A program made the position numbers and the translations under genes. Positions 51,055 through 54,274 of a stretch of 54,274 nt of DNA are shown here, in pieces; the first letter of the stretch is position 1, and each line of letters opens with the position of its first letter. The DNA is taken from positions 1-54,274 of the forward strand of contig DDWF01000073.1 of the NCBI GenBank assembly GCA_002345845.1, in the 5' to 3' direction. This DNA is from Betaproteobacteria bacterium UBA2293. GTDB lineage: Bacteria; Pseudomonadota; Gammaproteobacteria; Burkholderiales; Rhodocyclaceae. A model generated the notes under the pieces. The model was not told the DNA's origin. It ran no database searches and worked only from the letters and a program-made list of their open reading frames with translations.

Positions 51055-53598
51055 TCATGTGACAGGCGCCGACGCCACCAGTAGCGAGCGGTCGCCGCCG
51101 GCCTGGCGGGCTGCCACCGCGGCCTCTCCGGCCAGCGTCAGAAGTTGCTCGGCGGAGTCGCAGGCGGCAGCGAAGGGCACGATGCCGATACTCATGGCGA
51201 TGGCAACTGGCTGCCCGCCGATGCGGATCGACATGCCGGCGACCTTCAGCCGCAGGCGTTCGGCAAAAATCAGCGCCGCTGCCGGATCACCCGGCAGCAG
51301 CACGGCGAATTGTTCGCCGTCGAGGTGGCCGGCAAAATCGACCTGGCGCAACTCCTCCCGCAGCAAGGCGGCGAACAGGTGCAGGAAGGCATCGCTGGCC
51401 AGCAAGCCGAGCGCCTCGCTGATCGTCGGAAAGTCATCGAGGGTGATCATCAGCAGCGAGACATCGCGCTCGACACCCCGGCGCAATGCCGACAGCGCCT
51501 GTTCCATATGGGTCAGGAAATGTGCCCGCGTCGCCAGTTCGGTCAGCGGATCGATACAGGCCCGGCGCTGCAACTCGGCCTCCTCCGCCTTCTTGGCGGT
51601 GATGTCCTTGAGCACGACCATCGCGGCGACGCGCCCTTCCCATTCGACACTGCTGACGTGAAGCAGGCAATCGATCTGCTGCCCGGCCTTGTGCATCAGG
51701 CGGATCTCGGATTGGTCGGCCAGCCGCTGACCAAGCGAATGACCCCGATGGGCCTTCATCGCCCACGGGCGGTCGGCCTCAAAGATCAGTTCCATGAAGG
51801 ACTTGCCGAGGCATTCCTCGGCGGCATAACCGAGCAGTTCCAGCCCCTTCGGGTTGATGAACTTGAGCAGGCCGTCCTGCAGGATGGCGATGCTCAGCGG
51901 CATCTTCTCGATGAAGCTGCGATAGCGCCGTTCCGAATTCTTCAGGGCCCGCCGCGCGTTGTGCTGCTCGGTCACGTCGCGGGCGAAGCCAACGGTGCCG
52001 ATCAACTGCCCGGCCAGATTGACCGGCGACTTGTACACTTCAAACCAGCGCGGCTGGCCATCCATATCGAGCAGCTGTTCATCGACCTTGCGCACCCCCG
52101 ATTCGAGCACCGCCCGGTCCTGGGCCTGGTAGATTTCGGCAGACTCGCGGCGGGTGATGTCGAAATCCGACAAGCCGACCAGGGCATCCGGCGAGTCTTT
52201 GCCGAAGATCTCGGCAAATGGCGTATTGACGGCGAGAAAGCGGGATTGCTGATCCTTCAGCCAGACCATGAAGGGAAAGTTGTCGAGCACCGCGCGCTGA
52301 TACTGCTCGCGTTCGCGCAAGCTGGCTTCGGCCTGCCGGGCGGCGGTGATGTCGAGCACCACCAGGCGGCACTCTTCGCCGCTTTCGTCGGGCACGCCCT
52401 CGACCCGGACCCAGGCCGCCGGGCGGTGCGCGGTGGGCAGCAGCGCCAGCTCGCATTGCATCTTGTGGCGCGCCTGCAGCACCTCGCTGCAATAGCGGTT
52501 GAAGGCTTCGAGATCGTCAGCGGCGACATGGGCGGCGAAACGATGGCGGCCTTTCTGCGATCCCTTGATGCCGAGCAGGATCGAACCGGCCAAGTTCATG
52601 TCGAGGATGACGCCGTGCCGGTCGAGGGTGAAGTAGCCGACCGGAGCGAAATCGTAGATATCGGCATAACGGTCGCGCAGGGCATCGGCCTCGTCGTAGG
52701 CATGGCGCAATTCTTCGTTGTGCATTTCCAGTTCGATCTGGTGCACCTGCAGTTCGTGCACCAGTTGCACGTAATCCCACTGCGTCTTCGGTGCCTCCGG
52801 GGCGCTCTGGCGGAAGCGCACTTCGGCGCGCTGGCGCAGGGTTTCCGGATTGGGTCGCGAGCGCCCCTTGAGACGGGTGGCCGGCGACAGCTGGAACAGG
52901 CGGTCGTATTCCGACTTGACGACGGCGTAGCATTCGCAGGCCCGGGCCTCGATGCCGGGGCGGTCGGTGATGGTGATATGGCCGCGGCTGTACTGGATCA
53001 GGCCGGCCGCCTGCAGCTTGCCGGCAGCCTCGGTGACGGCTTCGCGGCGCACGCCGAGCATGTTGCCGATCAGTTCCTGGGTCATGTTCAGTTGATTGCC
53101 TTGCAGGCGGTCGAGACTGAGCAGCAGCCAGCGGCACAGTTGCTGGTCCACCGAATGATGGCGGTTGCAGACGACGCTCTGCGCCATCTGCGTCATCAGC
53201 GCCTGGGTGTAGCGCAAGGCCAGATGCAGCAGCTCGCCACCCTGGTCGAGTTCCCAGCGCATGATTTCCATGCGCAGCCGGTAGGCGGTGCCGGCGCTCT
53301 GGATCACTGCCCGGTGCGTCGTCGTATCGCCACCGAGCACCAGCGGGATGCCGACCAGTCCGTCGTTGCCGGTAATCGCCAGTTCGGCGGATGACCCCTT
53401 GCTGGTGGTGAACACCAGCGAAACGATGCAGTTGGCGGGGAAATAGACATGGCTGAGGCTGTCGCCGGATTCGTAAAGCACTTGACCGAGCTTCAGCGAA
53501 ACAAGTTCGAGGTCGTCCTGCAGGCGGCCGTAGTCGTTGGCCGTCAGGGCGGCCAGGATACGGTTCTGCCTGGGATTCTGGAGTTCTTGCAAGGGCAT
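51055..53598 (-). CDS. Crp-like regulator fused to three PAS domains and a degenerate GGDEF domain
   Basis: The 847-residue protein joins a cNMP-like barrel (10-130) and Crp-type winged helix (145-225, recognition helix GVRREAVTEAAG) to a coiled linker LVHELQVHQIELEMHNEELR. Three PAS domains follow (about 310-420, 430-545, 550-670) and a GGDEF-family domain (675-840). The signature is DGEQF at 760-764 instead of GGDEF, and the D-x-D-x-F-K-x-x-N-D segment is altered, so cyclase activity is unlikely. Its N-terminal part is paralogous to the 30502 regulator. GGGAG before ATG 53598 fixes the start. Operator Q suggests autoregulation. Confidence 0.88.
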   Translation of the reverse strand: MPLQELQNPRQNRILAALTANDYGRLQDDLELVSLKLGQVLYESGDSLSHVYFPANCIVSLVFTTSKGSSAELAITGNDGLVGIPLVLGGDTTTHRAVIQSAGTAYRLRMEIMRWELDQGGELLHLALRYTQALMTQMAQSVVCNRHHSVDQQLCRWLLLSLDRLQGNQLNMTQELIGNMLGVRREAVTEAAGKLQAAGLIQYSRGHITITDRPGIEARACECYAVVKSEYDRLFQLSPATRLKGRSRPNPETLRQRAEVRFRQSAPEAPKTQWDYVQLVHELQVHQIELEMHNEELRHAYDEADALRDRYADIYDFAPVGYFTLDRHGVILDMNLAGSILLGIKGSQKGRHRFAAHVAADDLEAFNRYCSEVLQARHKMQCELALLPTAHRPAAWVRVEGVPDESGEECRLVVLDITAARQAEASLREREQYQRAVLDNFPFMVWLKDQQSRFLAVNTPFAEIFGKDSPDALVGLSDFDITRRESAEIYQAQDRAVLESGVRKVDEQLLDMDGQPRWFEVYKSPVNLAGQLIGTVGFARDVTEQHNARRALKNSERRYRSFIEKMPLSIAILQDGLLKFINPKGLELLGYAAEECLGKSFMELIFEADRPWAMKAHRGHSLGQRLADQSEIRLMHKAGQQIDCLLHVSSVEWEGRVAAMVVLKDITAKKAEEAELQRRACIDPLTELATRAHFLTHMEQALSALRRGVERDVSLLMITLDDFPTISEALGLLASDAFLHLFAALLREELRQVDFAGHLDGEQFAVLLPGDPAAALIFAERLRLKVAGMSIRIGGQPVAIAMSIGIVPFAAACDSAEQLLTLAGEAAVAARQAGGDRSLLVASAPVT

Positions 53599-53693
53599 TT
53601 CTGATCTCCCGCGGCGTTTGCTGGCCATGCATCCGGAATGGTGCACAACAGCATGCGCGCAACCTCAGCTTAGTTCGCCTTATCCGCTTTGTA

Positions 53694-53709
53694 TGTTCGC
53701 TTTCGCACA
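53694..53709. promoter_or_regulatory. Regulon operator Q (Crp-PAS-GGDEF gene)
   Basis: TGTTCGCTTTCGCACA, 13 of 16 to consensus. Minus-strand -10 TAAGCT (53672-53667) starts 29.5 bp from the centre; predicted leader about 62 nt. Confidence 0.78.
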
Positions 53710-53756
53710 TAGCATTTTTTCGCTGGCCGAGCGGCCGGACGGCAGGAATGCTTCTC

Positions 53757-53772
53757 TGTGCGCCGAAACACA
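53757..53772. promoter_or_regulatory. Regulon operator R (CheB-CheR-type gene)
   Basis: TGTGCGCCGAAACACA, 12 of 16 to consensus. Plus-strand -10 TAGGCT (53794-53799) starts 29.5 bp from the centre; predicted leader about 54 nt. Confidence 0.75.
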
Positions 53773-53859
53773 TACCGGCCGGGCATTTGATGCTAGGCTC
53801 CAGACAGTCTTCTGGCGTACGGCTCAAGTGCAGCACCGGGCGGAAGACGCCGCGTGAAG

Positions 53860-54274
53860 ATGAGTATGCCTATCCCGGAATTTGGAGCAATGCCAGCGCA
53901 AATCAGGAAACCCCGCCCCGGTCGGCCAAGCACGACTGCGCAGTCCGATGCCGGCCAGCCACTACGCACCTTTCCGATTGTCGCCATCGGTGCCTCGGCC
54001 GGCGGCCTTGAGGCACTGGAACAGTTCCTCAGCCATGTTCCGCCGGCCTGCGGCATGGCCTTCGTCGTCATTCAGCATCTCGATCCCGACCGCAAGGACA
54101 TGCTTTCCGAGCTGTTGCAGCGGGTCACGCCGATGCCGGTGATGCCGGCGCGCAACCGCCTGAAGGTCAAGCCGGAGCACGTCTACGTCATTCCCCCCAA
54201 CACCGACATCTCGATCCTGCACGGCAGCCTCTACCTGCTTGACCCGGTGGCGCCGCGCGGCCTGCGCCTGCCGA
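53860..54274 (+). CDS. CheB-type methylesterase, start of a probable CheB-CheR hybrid
   Basis: The gene runs off the right edge; 138 codons are visible. After a basic, Pro-rich N-terminus (about 35 residues) the CheB catalytic domain begins. FPIVAIGASAGGLEALEQFL has the nucleophilic Ser, and FVVIQHLDPDRKDMLSELLQ the catalytic His. VYVIPPNTDISILHGSLYLL is the next strand region. No receiver domain precedes it, which is typical of CheB-CheR-PAS hybrid proteins rather than chemotaxis CheB. The start could also be 53866 or 53890; none has an ideal ribosome-binding site. Confidence 0.85.
   Translation, partial: MSMPIPEFGAMPAQIRKPRPGRPSTTAQSDAGQPLRTFPIVAIGASAGGLEALEQFLSHVPPACGMAFVVIQHLDPDRKDMLSELLQRVTPMPVMPARNRLKVKPEHVYVIPPNTDISILHGSLYLLDPVAPRGLRLP

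Noticed and set aside
51145..53394. 749-codon plus-strand open frame
   Set aside because: It is antisense to the Crp-PAS-GGDEF gene and shows no domain; a shadow of GC-biased coding.

Overview
The window is 54 kb of GC-rich DNA from a betaproteobacterium, most likely of the order Rhodocyclales (Dechloromonas/Azonexus-like). I infer this from protein resemblance, the high-GC codon use and the mixture of house-keeping genes, not from a database search. I see no rRNA, tRNA, CRISPR array, insertion sequence or phage gene. Almost every base is coding, with many 4-bp ATGA/GTGA gene overlaps.

Left part, about 1-29,150, is ordinary core genome. It holds the end of ettA, a methyltransferase plus rlhA, small envelope genes and yaeQ. 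After these come a rhodanese, an RlmI-like methyltransferase, two flavin/PNPOx-fold proteins and an old yellow enzyme. A minus-strand run mobB-moeA-moaD-rbgA makes molybdenum cofactor parts and a ribosome GTPase, preceded by yoaA and an ATP-grasp-like gene. A three-gene diheme menaquinol:fumarate reductase operon (frdCAB) has heme-ligand and glutamate spacing identical to the Wolinella type. Then comes the minus-strand operon mltG-tmk-holB-pilZ-tatD-ankyrin, followed by ygfZ, an NRDE protein, an L,D-transpeptidase, tadA and a Ca/Na exchanger.

Right part, about 29,150-54,274, is different. It is a dense block of small stress and envelope genes: CsbD, YqjD/DUF883, DUF3309, DUF1328, two BON proteins, PRC-barrel, glycine-zipper and lipoproteins, and DUF6600. 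With them sit lipid-maintenance genes (an Mla-type ABC transporter with STAS-fused permease, outer-membrane phospholipase A, a cardiolipin-synthase-like lipoprotein), a PHB-depolymerase-like esterase, an FMN reductase and an alpha/beta hydrolase. Signalling genes are interspersed: a Crp/Fnr-type regulator, a Crp-PAS-PAS-PAS-GGDEF fusion, a REC-PAS-PAS-GGDEF-EAL protein and the start of a CheB(-CheR) hybrid.

Main discovery: fourteen copies (plus one weaker candidate) of a 16-bp near-palindrome, consensus TGTGCGCTGGCGCACA, lie in front of these genes and none was noticed in the left part. In nearly every case a -10-like hexamer (TAAGCT, TAGGCT, GATAAT, TATATT and similar) begins exactly 29.5 bp from the operator centre. 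This puts the operator at -41.5, the classical class II position of Crp/Fnr activators. Four sites sit between divergent genes with a -10 on both sides. One site has no protein gene behind it. Its predicted start falls on the first base of a hairpin followed by a second hairpin with a T-run, so it may drive an ~82-nt small RNA with a C-rich loop. The two Crp-like proteins encoded in the block have similar recognition helices and are the obvious candidate regulators. I propose a Crp/Fnr-controlled envelope-stress regulon that I do not recognise as described.
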